Position numbers and translations under genes: made by a program
In this document: one piece after another, positions 51,224 to 60,331 of the stretch
Position numbering within the stretch: the stretch's first letter is position 1
How the letters are laid out: each line of letters starts with the position of its first letter
Notes under the pieces: model-generated
Database searches by the model: none
What the model was told of the DNA's origin: nothing
Seen by the model: only the letters and a program-made list of their open reading frames with translations
Assembly (NCBI RefSeq): GCF_900107125.1
Contig: NZ_FNOU01000012.1
Location: 19,695 to 83,694, forward strand
Source: Eubacterium barkeri
GTDB taxonomy: Bacteria; Bacillota; Clostridia; Eubacteriales; Eubacteriaceae
Direction: 5' to 3'
DNA length: 64,000 nt

Positions 51224-51580
51224 CTACTCACAAATGGTAATGGTCGTCCCGATTGCCATCCCTGGATTGATGCTTTCTTCCACTACAATGGACCCAGGCA
51301 GAAGGGCGTCCGCCTTTCCTGAAAAGGTAACGGTTAAGTGGCCCAATTCCCGGAGATTCCGCTCCGCAATTTCCCCCACATAGAGGATTTTGAAGGCCGC
51401 ATCCCCTAAACAAAGGGTTTGTCCCGGGGCAATGGTCGCTGCTGGAGCCGTCACCTCCACGGAGTAGCAGAAATCCTTTAGGGTATCCGGTGCTTCATTT
51501 CCGAAGAGAATGAGCATTTCTCCACCGAAGGCCTCGACCTGAGGCCCCTTTCCCCTGACGATTGTTTTATAAATTTCCAT
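51224..51580 (-). CDS. gutB: PTS glucitol-specific IIA component, probably lacking the active-site His
   Basis: A protein of 118 residues, full length for a glucitol/sorbitol EIIA (SrlB/GutB). The end NLRELGHLTVTFSGKADALLPGS matches the family closely. In the E. coli protein the phosphohistidine lies in CFIHCHGEL; here the corresponding segment reads DFCYSVEVTA and has no histidine. The only His of the protein is in ELGH, which is also present in the E. coli protein and is not the active site. So it seems unable to carry phosphate in the usual way. Start: ATG 51580 with AAAAGGAAGG. Neighbours: gutE upstream, HPr-like gene downstream. Confidence 0.88.
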   Translation of the reverse strand: MEIYKTIVRGKGPQVEAFGGEMLILFGNEAPDTLKDFCYSVEVTAPAATIAPGQTLCLGDAAFKILYVGEIAERNLRELGHLTVTFSGKADALLPGSIVVEESINPGMAIGTTITICE

Positions 51581-51593
51581 GTTTTCCTTCCTT

Positions 51594-52607
51594 TTAAGCA
51601 TACAGACCAAAACTGCATAACCAGGCAACCAGTACCCGCGGCACCCCGATGATGAACCGGGAGTAAAGAACGGAGGGTACCCCAACCTCTACGGTTTCAG
51701 GTTCTGCTTCAGCAAGACCTAACCCCACGGGGATAAAGTCACAGGCACACTGGGTATTAATGGCGAAGAGTGCGGGCAGGGCCAGGCTTGGTGCGATGTT
51801 CCCCTTTCCGATTTCAGCGCCAATGAGGGTCCCAACGATCTGGGCGATGACCGCTCCTGGTCCCAACAAGCAGGACAGCACCGGGATCGAGCAGATGAAG
51901 CCGAGGATGACCAAACCGACGATATTGCCAGCCAGAGGGGTTAAGAGATTGGCAAACCAGTCCCCGAATCCCGACCCATTAATAATGCCGATAAGCATTG
52001 CCACAAAGGCCATAAAGGGCAGAATTGTAGTGATCATGGACTGGATGGCATCCCGTCCGGCCTGGTACAGGGTGTTGACAAAGTGTCCAACGCCCATTCC
52101 CACCTTCTGGATAAAGCTGGATTTCTGACCCAGAGTTTCCGTCACCTTTTTATCGGTGCTAAAGGTGAAGCCATCCTTTTGGGGCATAGAATCCTGTGGA
52201 GCCGAGTCCTCCTCTGCCACTGGAACACCCTCCTCTGCTGCTGAAATCTGATCCAGTCCCACCGCCGATACGTAAATGTCTTCGGTGATGAAGTTGGCCA
52301 GGGGGCCGCTTTTCCCAACGGGCATCACATTAACTGTGGGAATCCGTTTCTGGGGATAAATGCCACAGCGCAGTGTGCCGCCGCAATCGATGATCACCAT
52401 AAAAATCTCTTCCTCGGGCACCGATGTTTTAAAACCGTTGACGGCTTTACAGCCGGTTAGGGAGACAATCTTTTCCACGATTTCCGGTTCTGCACCACCA
52501 CCAGTGATATAGAGGAGGGTATCCTTTCCCTCCCGGGGCTTTACCGTCAGGGGTCCACCAAAACCGCCGCTTCCCTTTGTGATCGTAATTGCTCGATAAT
52601 TTTTCAT
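51594..52607 (-). CDS. gutE: PTS glucitol-specific IIBC component
   Basis: A protein of 337 residues of the SrlE/GutE type. The IIB part contains [13 protein letters not shown] with the phosphocysteine intact; the IIC part follows from about residue 165, with the family motifs [17 protein letters not shown] and [20 protein letters not shown]. It receives phosphate from IIA and hands it to sorbitol during transport together with the gutA membrane subunit. Start: ATG 52607 with TAGGAGG. It lies 10 nt after gutA. Confidence 0.95.
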   Translation of the reverse strand: MKNYRAITITKGSGGFGGPLTVKPREGKDTLLYITGGGAEPEIVEKIVSLTGCKAVNGFKTSVPEEEIFMVIIDCGGTLRCGIYPQKRIPTVNVMPVGKSGPLANFITEDIYVSAVGLDQISAAEEGVPVAEEDSAPQDSMPQKDGFTFSTDKKVTETLGQKSSFIQKVGMGVGHFVNTLYQAGRDAIQSMITTILPFMAFVAMLIGIINGSGFGDWFANLLTPLAGNIVGLVILGFICSIPVLSCLLGPGAVIAQIVGTLIGAEIGKGNIAPSLALPALFAINTQCACDFIPVGLGLAEAEPETVEVGVPSVLYSRFIIGVPRVLVAWLCSFGLYA

Positions 52608-52617
52608 CCCTAACCTC

Positions 52618-53178
52618 CTACGCTGCCTGATGGCCGCTTTTGAATTCATTACTCAGGGTAATTCCCTGCTGCTTCATGACCAGCTTCGTAGTGAAGTCCG
52701 TCACCCATCCCGCAAAGAAGTTCATCACCAGCCCCACTAAAAGGTAGCGCACTGCCAGGGGTGTGGTATCCAGTCCCAGCTGGGTGATCCCATTGGCAAT
52801 CCCCAGGTAAATAAAGATTTCACCCACATTGATATGGGGAAACAGGCCGCTATTGGTATGGCAATGATAGGCTGCCGAGGCATAATAGCTGGGCTTCATC
52901 CTCTCCGGCAGGAATTTTCCCATGGAAAGGACCATGGGATTTCCTAACATAAAGGCCGCCACAAAGGGCAGGACTCCATAGGCCAGAATGACGTTCCGGG
53001 AACAGAACTGAGCAAATTTATTGACCCGTTGAGATCCGATAAGGGCGATGAGGGCATTCATGAAAACAAGGAGCAGTAAAACCTTAGGGACGATGCCCCC
53101 AACCCAACTGACAAAGGTCTCTGCACCGGCATCAAACAACCCCATGAATCCCTGTGCAAAAGTTACAATATAATCCAT
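52618..53178 (-). CDS. gutA: PTS glucitol-specific IIC component
   Basis: A protein of 186 residues of the SrlA/GutA type with five or so membrane helices and the family stretch [22 protein letters not shown] followed by [19 protein letters not shown]. It forms the sugar channel with the IIC half of GutE. AGGAGG precedes the ATG. It lies between gutM and gutE in the order known from Gram-positive glucitol operons. Confidence 0.95.
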   Translation of the reverse strand: MDYIVTFAQGFMGLFDAGAETFVSWVGGIVPKVLLLLVFMNALIALIGSQRVNKFAQFCSRNVILAYGVLPFVAAFMLGNPMVLSMGKFLPERMKPSYYASAAYHCHTNSGLFPHINVGEIFIYLGIANGITQLGLDTTPLAVRYLLVGLVMNFFAGWVTDFTTKLVMKQQGITLSNEFKSGHQAA

Positions 53179-53208
53179 TTAATCTTCCTCCTGATTTTTG
53201 TGATCCCC

Positions 53209-53682
53209 TTACAGGGTCGTGCTGGTCCGCAAACGGCCAAACCAATCTGAAATCCCAGCTGCCACGCGCTTAAGGGGACTGGCAGGCATCGGTACATCTC
53301 CCCCGGCGATAATCGTATTATAATTGGTGGCAGCATCCAAAACCGCTTTGGTAATAGGGGATGCCAGCTGCCGTTCCTTACAGTCTGAAGGAGTGAGCGC
53401 TCCCACATTCAGCCCTTCAAACCCATTTTTAAAGGTGCGGAACCGGGCCAGCACCGTCACCCCCTGCATATAACGCCCAGCCAGGATACACCCTTCCTCA
53501 TCAATGGCAAAGAGGGCGATGGCACCAGCCCGTAAAGCCCCTCTGCGCCGTCCAATGGCCACCCGGCCCATTCGCCGCAAAGCCTGATAATGCTTTGTGA
53601 AGTTCTGCATCTGAACAAAGGTCAAAAGGGCCTGTAGGGCGAAAGCTGAAAGCCCCAGGAATATTAATCCAATCATGTTCAT
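53209..53682 (-). CDS. gutM: Glucitol operon activator GutM
   Basis: A protein of 157 residues. A single N-terminal hydrophobic helix (MIGLIFLGLSAFALQALLTF) is followed by a cytoplasmic domain with YQALRRMGRVAIGRRRGALRAG and GFEGLNVGAL, matching GutM/SrlM, an auxiliary activator of glucitol operons. It works with the regulator encoded just upstream, in inducing the operon. The order gutR-gutM-gutA-gutE-gutB is that of Clostridium and Lactobacillus operons. Confidence 0.92.
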   Translation of the reverse strand: MNMIGLIFLGLSAFALQALLTFVQMQNFTKHYQALRRMGRVAIGRRRGALRAGAIALFAIDEEGCILAGRYMQGVTVLARFRTFKNGFEGLNVGALTPSDCKERQLASPITKAVLDAATNYNTIIAGGDVPMPASPLKRVAAGISDWFGRLRTSTTL

Positions 53683-53699
53683 TTTTATTTACGCCTCCC

Positions 53700-55637
53700 T
53701 CATCCGAATAAATCACAGTCCCGGATAAAATACATCAGGAAATCCTGATAGCTTTGCCGTTTTGCTAATTGCTCTGGGACCCCGGGATTCGAGGACAGGG
53801 CAATGATCTCATCATAAATCTGAACCAGGACGGTGTCGTCCTCCTTTGTCTCGGACAGGGCCACCAGGAAGATGACCTTAAGCTCTGGATGCACACCGGC
53901 CACCATCGCCTCAGGGAATACCCCCACTGCCACCACCGATTTATCCTGGGCCTTCTGGTATCCATGGGGAAAAGCCACCGTATCGTCAAAGACCATGGTG
54001 GATTTTGACTCCCGGATATCGATACGCCGCCCAAAATCGGCATCCACCAAGCCTTTTGCTTCCAAGGCGTCAATCATGATATGGACATTGGCCATATAAT
54101 CCTTCCGGGGCTCCAAAACAAAGAAAGTGGATTCATCCAACAGGCTTAAGAGTACCGACTCCACCCCCCGGATCAGAGGGATATCGAGCTTCTCCATATG
54201 CCGGATGCGGTCAATATTCTTTTGTAGGGCTTCCTCATCGAAAACCGCATCGACATGGATCACCGGAGTGGTGGTGTGAAAGGACCCACCCACCGTAGAA
54301 ACCACCAAATCAAAGGTATCCAGAACGTCACTTTCCAGAGCACTGTCATCGTTGCAAAGAGACAATTCTGCATCTGAGCCTAATACCCGACTCAATTGCT
54401 TTAAGGTCAGACGGGCCGCAGCCCTGCCACTGCCACAGACCACCGCAACCCGATAACGTTCTGATACCTCCGCCTCAATTCCACTGAGGAAAACCTCGAA
54501 ATATGCGGCGAGAAAGGCAACTTCATCCTCGGGAAGGCTCATGTTCATTTGCGCCTCGATGACGTCCTTAGCCACCAGGGCCATGCGATAGGCCACCCCA
54601 AACTTCTTTTTCATGCTGTCGACCATGGGGTTATGGAGACGCAGTCCGTAACGCAAGCGATTGCCCATAAAGTACAAATGGTAGGCAAACTCCTCAATGC
54701 TCCGATCGTTGCCGGTGGTAATGGTCAATCCCATATCCTCGTGGATTCGCAGCATAATGGTATCCAGCATATCGAGGATTTTTGTATCCATGGCCAGAAA
54801 GCTTTCCACTCCAGAAATATCGTAGGGGGTGCGCATTCCTGCGAAGGGGATGGTAAGGAAAATACGTTCCTTTTGGGAAATCTGAAGGTGAAGCTTCTCC
54901 TCAATACCATCGACAATGGTACAGACCATGCCGTAGCAGGAATTGTCCAGAAGTTCCAGATACTTCTCCTCCATTTCCTCTAATCCGTGGTTATTGAGCA
55001 CCCGGTCCAGGGCCAGCGTCAGAAACTGTAAAAAAGAAGTGATAACCATGGTATCCATTCGCCAGGACCGGGTCTGCTCCTTCACCAACTCGACCAGATC
55101 CTCGTCCAAGACCCCTTCATCGTAGATAACCTTAAAATTGTTCTCCAGAATGAAAAGACGTAAATTAAGCTCTCCTCCTTCTAAAAAAATACCAGAATTG
55201 GTCTTTCCAACAATGGCCAGGCCATAAAATCCCAAAATTTCCTTCAGTTTTTTTAAATCTGAAACAATGGTGGTTCGGCCAATACTCATAGCATAGGCCA
55301 ATTCATCGATGAGATAGGGCTGATCACTATTCATCAAGGTGTCAATAATAAAACTCATACGCATCTGGGGCTGCTCAAAGCAATTATTTTGTTTTTCAAT
55401 ATCATTGCGGATTCGGTGATAACGCCCTTCATTCATGATGTATAGCTTATACATCCGATGGCGCCCTTCGATGGTTGCCCATTCCCCCAGGGATCCGTTG
55501 ATCTGACGGATATCATTTTGCACCGTCTTTACACTGACACCCAGGCGATCAGCCAAACGCTCACAGGATACCCATTGGTCCTGCTCCAACTCCCTTAGGA
55601 TTGCCATTTCCCGATTTTCTACATCAAACCATCGCAT
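53700..55637 (-). CDS. gutR: PRD-containing transcriptional activator of the glucitol operon
   Basis: A protein of about 645 residues of the MtlR/GutR type: an N-terminal helix-turn-helix (VSCERLADRLGVSVKTVQND), a second winged-helix segment (YLIDELAYAMSIGRTTIVSDL), two PTS-regulation domains (about 180-395), an IIB-like domain (VAVVCGSGRAAA, about 410-490) and a C-terminal IIA-like domain with the phosphohistidine in TVAFPHGY. Its activity is thus set by phosphorylation through the PTS. Start is not certain: ATG 55637 gives MRWFDVENRE; TTG 55643 has better spacing to GGGGAGGG, and ATG 55649 is too close to it. It is the first gene of the glucitol operon. Confidence 0.92.
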   Translation of the reverse strand: MRWFDVENREMAILRELEQDQWVSCERLADRLGVSVKTVQNDIRQINGSLGEWATIEGRHRMYKLYIMNEGRYHRIRNDIEKQNNCFEQPQMRMSFIIDTLMNSDQPYLIDELAYAMSIGRTTIVSDLKKLKEILGFYGLAIVGKTNSGIFLEGGELNLRLFILENNFKVIYDEGVLDEDLVELVKEQTRSWRMDTMVITSFLQFLTLALDRVLNNHGLEEMEEKYLELLDNSCYGMVCTIVDGIEEKLHLQISQKERIFLTIPFAGMRTPYDISGVESFLAMDTKILDMLDTIMLRIHEDMGLTITTGNDRSIEEFAYHLYFMGNRLRYGLRLHNPMVDSMKKKFGVAYRMALVAKDVIEAQMNMSLPEDEVAFLAAYFEVFLSGIEAEVSERYRVAVVCGSGRAAARLTLKQLSRVLGSDAELSLCNDDSALESDVLDTFDLVVSTVGGSFHTTTPVIHVDAVFDEEALQKNIDRIRHMEKLDIPLIRGVESVLLSLLDESTFFVLEPRKDYMANVHIMIDALEAKGLVDADFGRRIDIRESKSTMVFDDTVAFPHGYQKAQDKSVVAVGVFPEAMVAGVHPELKVIFLVALSETKEDDTVLVQIYDEIIALSSNPGVPEQLAKRQSYQDFLMYFIRDCDLFG

Positions 55638-55657
55638 CGTCAAACACATCCCTCCCC

Positions 55658-55690
55658 GTATACTGCTTCCCTCGATTGACTTAAGTATAC
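55658..55690 (-). promoter_or_regulatory. Inverted repeat upstream of gutR
   Basis: GTATACT (55658-55664) and AGTATAC (55684-55690) are a perfect 7-bp inverted repeat with 19-nt spacing, between the presumed promoter and the ribosome site of gutR. TATACT within it may itself be a -10 box. It is a candidate operator or leader hairpin. Confidence 0.4.
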
Positions 55691-55788
55691 GCCTTTTAAA
55701 GTTTTAATTAATACTAAGATTTTCTTCCGTCGGGAAATCCATTCAATCGCCAGATTTCCTTTTCATGGAATTTTCCCGAATGAACGAC

Positions 55789-55820
55789 AAAGGACCGTAT
55801 CCAACAGGATACGGTCCTTT
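55789..55820 (-). terminator. Terminator of pgi
   Basis: AAAGGACCGTATCC (55789-55802) and GGATACGGTCCTTT (55807-55820) form a perfect 14-bp stem with an AACA loop. It is just after the pgi stop on the minus strand; TTTGTCGTTC follows. Confidence 0.85.
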
Positions 55821-55831
55821 GATGATTCCCT

Positions 55832-57178
55832 TTATAGCCGCTTCAGCAACGCTTCCCGTTCATCCTCATAGCCAGGCTTACCCAAAAGGGCGAACATATT
55901 GCGCTTGTAGTCCTCAACCCCAGGCTGGTTGAAGGGATTCACTCCCAGGATATAGCCACTTACGCCACAGGCAAATTCAAAGAAGTAGAACAGCTGCCCC
56001 AGGGCGTAGGCGCTCTGATTGGGCAGGGTTATCATCAGGTTGGGGGTGCTGCCATCGGTATGAGCCAGCATGGTCCCCAGCATGGCATTGCGGTTAACGA
56101 AGTCCAGATCCTTTCCGGCCAGATAATTGAGGCCATCCAGATCCTCATCCTCCCCTTCGATGACCACCGTGGATTTGGTTTCCTCCACATTCAGTACCGT
56201 TTCAAACATCATTCGGGCACCATCCTGGATAAATTGCCCCAGGGAATGGAGGTCTGTGGACAGGTCATAGGCTGCCGGGAAGATACCCTTTTGATCCTTC
56301 CCTTCGCTTTCGCCATAGAGCTGCTTCCACCACTCTGCCACGCTGTGGAGGCTGGGCTGATAGTTTGCCAGAATTTCCATGCTCTTTCCCTTGCGCAGGA
56401 AAATATTTCGCAGGGCAGCGTACTGCATGGAGGGGTTTTCTTCAAAGTCCTTTTCCAAGGCAATGACCCGCATATCTGCAGCCCCCTGCATCAGTGCGTC
56501 GATATCGCCGCCGGCCGCAGCAATGGGTAATAACCCCACCGGGGTCAGCACCGTAAAACGACCGCCCACATCGTCGGGAATCACAAAGGTTTCGTAGCCC
56601 TCGGCATCTGCCAGGCCCTTAAGGGCCCCACGTGCCTTATCGGTGGTGGCGTAAATCCGTCTGGCAGCTTCCTCTGCCCCGTATTTTTCCACTAATTTTT
56701 TCTTAAAGACTCGAAAGGCAATGGCCGGCTCGGTGGTTGTTCCGGATTTGGAGATAACGTTAACGGAGAAGTCCCGATCCCCAATAACGTCCATGAGATC
56801 GTTCAGATACGCTCCGCTGATATTATTCCCGGCAAAGTATACCTCCACGCCTCCCCGGGTGGCCGCATCAACCTTGTTGTAAAAATTATGCCCCAGGAAT
56901 TCGATGGCGGCACGGCTCCCCAGGTAGGAGCCACCAATGCCGATGACCACCAAAACCTCAGAATCGCCCTTAATCTTATCCGCTGCTGCTTTCACCCGGT
57001 CAAACTCTGCCTTATCGTAGTCCACAGGCAAATCAATCCAGCCGAGGAAATCATTTCCGGCACCAGTTTTTGCCACCAGCTCCTTCCGGGCATTTTCTGC
57101 CAACCGCTTCATTAAGGCAACCTCGTGGTCCCGCACGAATCCAGCTGCCTTCGAATAGTCAAAGCTTACATTTTTCAT
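55832..57178 (-). CDS. pgi: Glucose-6-phosphate isomerase
   Basis: A protein of 448 residues, the usual length of Firmicute Pgi. Family motifs: [35 protein letters not shown] (phosphate loop), [16 protein letters not shown], and the C-terminal NQPGVEDYK near the catalytic lysine/histidine region. It interconverts glucose-6-phosphate and fructose-6-phosphate in glycolysis. It lies next to the hexitol operons, whose products enter as fructose-6-phosphate. It has its own promoter (57219-57247) and terminator, and GGAGG precedes the ATG. Confidence 0.96.
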   Translation of the reverse strand: MKNVSFDYSKAAGFVRDHEVALMKRLAENARKELVAKTGAGNDFLGWIDLPVDYDKAEFDRVKAAADKIKGDSEVLVVIGIGGSYLGSRAAIEFLGHNFYNKVDAATRGGVEVYFAGNNISGAYLNDLMDVIGDRDFSVNVISKSGTTTEPAIAFRVFKKKLVEKYGAEEAARRIYATTDKARGALKGLADAEGYETFVIPDDVGGRFTVLTPVGLLPIAAAGGDIDALMQGAADMRVIALEKDFEENPSMQYAALRNIFLRKGKSMEILANYQPSLHSVAEWWKQLYGESEGKDQKGIFPAAYDLSTDLHSLGQFIQDGARMMFETVLNVEETKSTVVIEGEDEDLDGLNYLAGKDLDFVNRNAMLGTMLAHTDGSTPNLMITLPNQSAYALGQLFYFFEFACGVSGYILGVNPFNQPGVEDYKRNMFALLGKPGYEDEREALLKRL

Positions 57179-57218
57179 CGTAATTCCTCCATGTTTTTTT
57201 CCCCTGCTCTTATTATCG

Positions 57219-57247
57219 ATTATACCTTAATCACAAGGGTGGTGCAA
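57219..57247 (-). promoter_or_regulatory. Promoter of pgi
   Basis: On the minus strand TTGCAC (57242-57247), 17-nt spacer, TATAAT (57219-57224), giving a leader of roughly 30 nt. Confidence 0.7.
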
Positions 57248-57316
57248 CTGGAAAGACTCGTCCTGTTCATTCTGTTCGAAAACCTTTTCGTCAGTCTTCA
57301 AAACATCCATTTATTT

Positions 57317-57973
57317 TCATTCCAATAATTTCTCCAGAGCCTCAATAATCTCATTTGGGTGGTTCGCCACGATATTGGCACCAGAGAGCTCTTCTGCCCG
57401 CCCATAGCCATAGCCGCATCCTATGGCGGCCAGACTATGGACCCGGGCGATGTCCATATCCACGCCCCGATCCCCAATGACGATAAACCCATCACCTCTT
57501 GTCTTAGCAATATAAGGGTAAATCGCCACTTTTGAGGCCCCGTTGTAATCCTCGGTACAGTAATACCCCGAAAAAAAGCGATCCATCTGGAAAACCCGGC
57601 GATGGAGTTCCTGATAATCGTGCCGACAATTGCTTAAGAATACCAAGGTATGCCCCTGGTCTTTAAGGGCGGCTAACATGGCTTCTGCCCCAGGGTACCA
57701 TCGGGCCCCGCCCCCTTGGATGATCACCCTCATTTCCTCACCCAGCTGCCGGCTGTAGGCCATGCGCTGGTCCTGGGGCATCATCGGCATAAAGGTCTGC
57801 CACATTTCTTTGGCACTATACCCCAGCCATTGGCTGATTTCCGTATCGCCATACTGCCGGGGTGCCGCCCATCCCTCTGCCACGAGCCTACCGTAAATTT
57901 TCCGGAAAGCCCGGGCGTAAACCACCAGGGCATCGTTAATGGTCCCGTCGTAGTCAAAGAGCAGCCGGGCCAT
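57317..57973 (-). CDS. HAD-family phosphatase coupled to the riboflavin operon
   Basis: A protein of 218 residues with the HAD nucleophile motif LLFDYDGTIND, a helical cap, the motif II serine in LVFLSNCRH, the motif III lysine in ASKVAIYPY and the acidic motif IV in VIGDRGVDMDIA, like phosphoglycolate phosphatases. Its start ATG overlaps the stop of ribH (TAATG), so it is translationally coupled as the fifth gene of the rib operon. Since the riboflavin pathway needs a HAD phosphatase for 5-amino-6-(5-phosphoribitylamino)uracil and no dedicated gene is usually linked, this is a strong candidate. That assignment is inference from position. Confidence 0.85.
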   Translation of the reverse strand: MARLLFDYDGTINDALVVYARAFRKIYGRLVAEGWAAPRQYGDTEISQWLGYSAKEMWQTFMPMMPQDQRMAYSRQLGEEMRVIIQGGGARWYPGAEAMLAALKDQGHTLVFLSNCRHDYQELHRRVFQMDRFFSGYYCTEDYNGASKVAIYPYIAKTRGDGFIVIGDRGVDMDIARVHSLAAIGCGYGYGRAEELSGANIVANHPNEIIEALEKLLE

Positions 57974-58446
57974 TAGCCAATGCTTTTTCCGAGATTAATC
58001 ATCTCGATGGCGCCCAGGGCACAGTCGTAGCCCTTATTCCCCACCTTCGTACCAGCCCGTTCGATGGCCTGTTCGATATTTTCAGTCGTAATGACTCCAA
58101 ACATCACCGGAATATCACTCTTTAGGGAAACCGTGGCAATACCCTTGGATACCTCATTGCACACATAATCGTAGTGGCTGGTGGCCCCTCGGATCACTGC
58201 ACCCAGGCAGATCACTGCATCGTAACGGCCAGTTCCCACCATCTTCTGGGCGATGAGGGGAATTTCAAAGGCTCCGGGAACCCAGGCCACATCGATATTT
58301 TCCTCGGACACATCGTGACGCACCAGACCATCCACAGCCCCGGAGAGCAAGCGGGACACGATGAATTCATTGAACCGGGCGGCCACGATGCCAATCCGTA
58401 CATCCTTTGCCGCAACCATTTTACCTTCTAATACATGATAAGCCAT
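57973..58446 (-). CDS. ribH: 6,7-dimethyl-8-ribityllumazine synthase
   Basis: A protein of 157 residues of the lumazine synthase family: [11 protein letters not shown] at the N-terminus, [31 protein letters not shown] with the catalytic His, and [12 protein letters not shown]. It joins 5-amino-6-ribitylaminouracil with the four-carbon phosphate made by RibB. Start: ATG 58446 with GGAGG eight nt before. It forms the 60-mer icosahedral shell in most bacteria. Confidence 0.97.
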   Translation of the reverse strand: MAYHVLEGKMVAAKDVRIGIVAARFNEFIVSRLLSGAVDGLVRHDVSEENIDVAWVPGAFEIPLIAQKMVGTGRYDAVICLGAVIRGATSHYDYVCNEVSKGIATVSLKSDIPVMFGVITTENIEQAIERAGTKVGNKGYDCALGAIEMINLGKSIG

Positions 58447-58462
58447 TTGTTCATCCTCCATT

Positions 58463-59665
58463 TTAATAGTGTGTGCAGTGATTCATTTTTTCTTGCTTCG
58501 TCTTGAGATAGAAGCTGTCCTGGGTGGTTTCGGGCATTTCAATGGCTACCCGTTTTTCGATCTCCAGGCCAAAATCTGAAAGCCCTTCGATTTTTGTGGG
58601 GTTATTGGTCAGAAGTTCCAGGGATTTTGCCCCCAGACACCTTAGAATCTGCGCTCCAATGTAATACTCCCGAAGGTCCGGAGCAAAGCCCAGGGCCACA
58701 TTGGCCTCCACGGTATCCATCCCCTGATCCTGGAGCTCATAGGCCCGCAGCTTATTGATCAGTCCGATGCCCCGCCCCTCCTGGCGCATATACAGAAGAA
58801 TTCCCCGGCCCTGGGCCTCAATCTGGGTCATGGCGGCGGCAAACTGCTGGCCGCAATCACATTTAATGGAGCCAAAGGCATCTCCGGTGAGACATTCGGA
58901 ATGGACCCGGCAAAGGAGATGCTTCCCATCACCGATGTCCCCCTTCACCAGGGCCACATGATGCTCCCCATTTAAGCGGTTAACAAATCCGTGGGCCATA
59001 AAATCCCCATAGCGGGTGGGCAGCCTGGTCACCGCCACCTCCTCCACCAGGGTATCGTGAATTTTACGGTATTTCTGTAAGTCAGAAATGGTGATAAAGG
59101 TGATGCCGTATTCCCTGGCCAGTGCCATCAGCTCTGGGGTGCGCATCATTTCCCCATCATCGGCCATGATTTCGCAGCACAGCCCACAGGGCTCACTCCC
59201 CGAAAGCTTCATCAGATCCACCGTCGCTTCGGTGTGCCCGTTCCGTTCCAGAACCCCACCGGCCTTGGCCACCAATGGAAACATATGCCCCGGCCGTCTG
59301 AAATCCTCAGGGCAAGCCCCTGCGTCCACACACTTCATGGCCGTGAGAGACCGCTCCACCGCAGAGATCCCAGTAGTGGTATCCACATGGTCAATGGAGA
59401 CGGTAAACGCCGTTTCGTGATTATCGGTGTTGTCGGTCACCATTTGGGGCAGCCCCAGCTTAGCCGCCAGGCTGGCCTCCATGGGCATACAGATCAGGCC
59501 CCGGCCCAATCGTGCCATAAAATTAATATTCTCCGTGGTGGCCGCCGCCGCAGAGCACACAAAGTCCCCTTCATTCTCCCGGCCCTCGTCATCTGTTACC
59601 AGCACAATTTTACCTTGCTGGATATCCTTTAGTGCTTCTTCGATAGTGTTAAATTGAAAGGTCAT
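58463..59665 (-). CDS. ribBA: Bifunctional DHBP synthase / GTP cyclohydrolase II
   Basis: A protein of 400 residues. The N-terminal RibB half has [11 protein letters not shown] and the metal-binding [16 protein letters not shown] segment, and makes 3,4-dihydroxy-2-butanone-4-phosphate from ribulose-5-phosphate. The C-terminal RibA half has the zinc site [17 protein letters not shown] and RQEGRGIGL, and opens GTP in the first step of the pathway. Length and domain order are normal. It lies 9 nt after ribE and 16 nt before ribH. Confidence 0.97.
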   Translation of the reverse strand: MTFQFNTIEEALKDIQQGKIVLVTDDEGRENEGDFVCSAAAATTENINFMARLGRGLICMPMEASLAAKLGLPQMVTDNTDNHETAFTVSIDHVDTTTGISAVERSLTAMKCVDAGACPEDFRRPGHMFPLVAKAGGVLERNGHTEATVDLMKLSGSEPCGLCCEIMADDGEMMRTPELMALAREYGITFITISDLQKYRKIHDTLVEEVAVTRLPTRYGDFMAHGFVNRLNGEHHVALVKGDIGDGKHLLCRVHSECLTGDAFGSIKCDCGQQFAAAMTQIEAQGRGILLYMRQEGRGIGLINKLRAYELQDQGMDTVEANVALGFAPDLREYYIGAQILRCLGAKSLELLTNNPTKIEGLSDFGLEIEKRVAIEMPETTQDSFYLKTKQEKMNHCTHY

Positions 59666-59674
59666 ACATCCTCC

Positions 59675-60331
59675 TTAGAATCCTAATTCTGCCAGTTTTG
59701 CCATTGTGAGGCCTTCCCCCTTTTCAGGGAATCCTTCCCCTGGGCCCAGGCCCATTAGCTTTTCCACGTATTTCCCGACCACATCATTCTCAATATTGAC
59801 CACATCACCGGGGCCTTTTTTCCCCAGGACGGTTTCATCCAGGGTATGGGGGATCATGGACACCCCGAAGCCATCGGCCCCCAGGGTGGCCACTGTCAGG
59901 CTGATGCCATCAATGGCAATACTGCCCTTGGCCACAATATAACGCAGCACTTCCCTGGAGGTGGTGATGTGATACCACATGGCATTATCCTCCTGGACCT
60001 TCCTCGTAATGGTCCCGGTCCCATCGATATGCCCTGAGACGATATGTCCCCCAAAGCGACCATCGGCGGCCATGGCCCGTTCTAAATTAACAGGACTGCC
60101 CACCTTCAGGTTTCCCAGAGCACTGCGCCGCAGGGATTCGGCCATGACGTCAGCCGTGTAAGTTCGATGGCCCAGGCTGCGGACCGTTAGGCATACCCCA
60201 TTGGTGGCCACGCTATCCCCAATCTTTAAATCCGAAAAGATTTTATCCCCGGCAAAGGTCAAGGCTGAGGAACGGCTCCCCCGCTCAATGGCTACCACCT
60301 TTCCCATTTCTTCTACAATGCCTGTAAACAT
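59675..60331 (-). CDS. ribE: Riboflavin synthase, alpha chain
   Basis: A protein of 218 residues with the two-fold repeat of riboflavin synthase: MFTGIVEEMGKV at the start, NGVCLTV, and a second lumazine-binding half with GHIDGTGTI and DGISLTV. It converts two lumazine molecules into riboflavin. The ATG near 60331 is chosen because it gives the family-typical N-terminus; it overlaps the end of ribD by 19 nt. The longer frame reaching to 60481 lies within ribD. Confidence 0.96.
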   Translation of the reverse strand: MFTGIVEEMGKVVAIERGSRSSALTFAGDKIFSDLKIGDSVATNGVCLTVRSLGHRTYTADVMAESLRRSALGNLKVGSPVNLERAMAADGRFGGHIVSGHIDGTGTITRKVQEDNAMWYHITTSREVLRYIVAKGSIAIDGISLTVATLGADGFGVSMIPHTLDETVLGKKGPGDVVNIENDVVGKYVEKLMGLGPGEGFPEKGEGLTMAKLAELGF

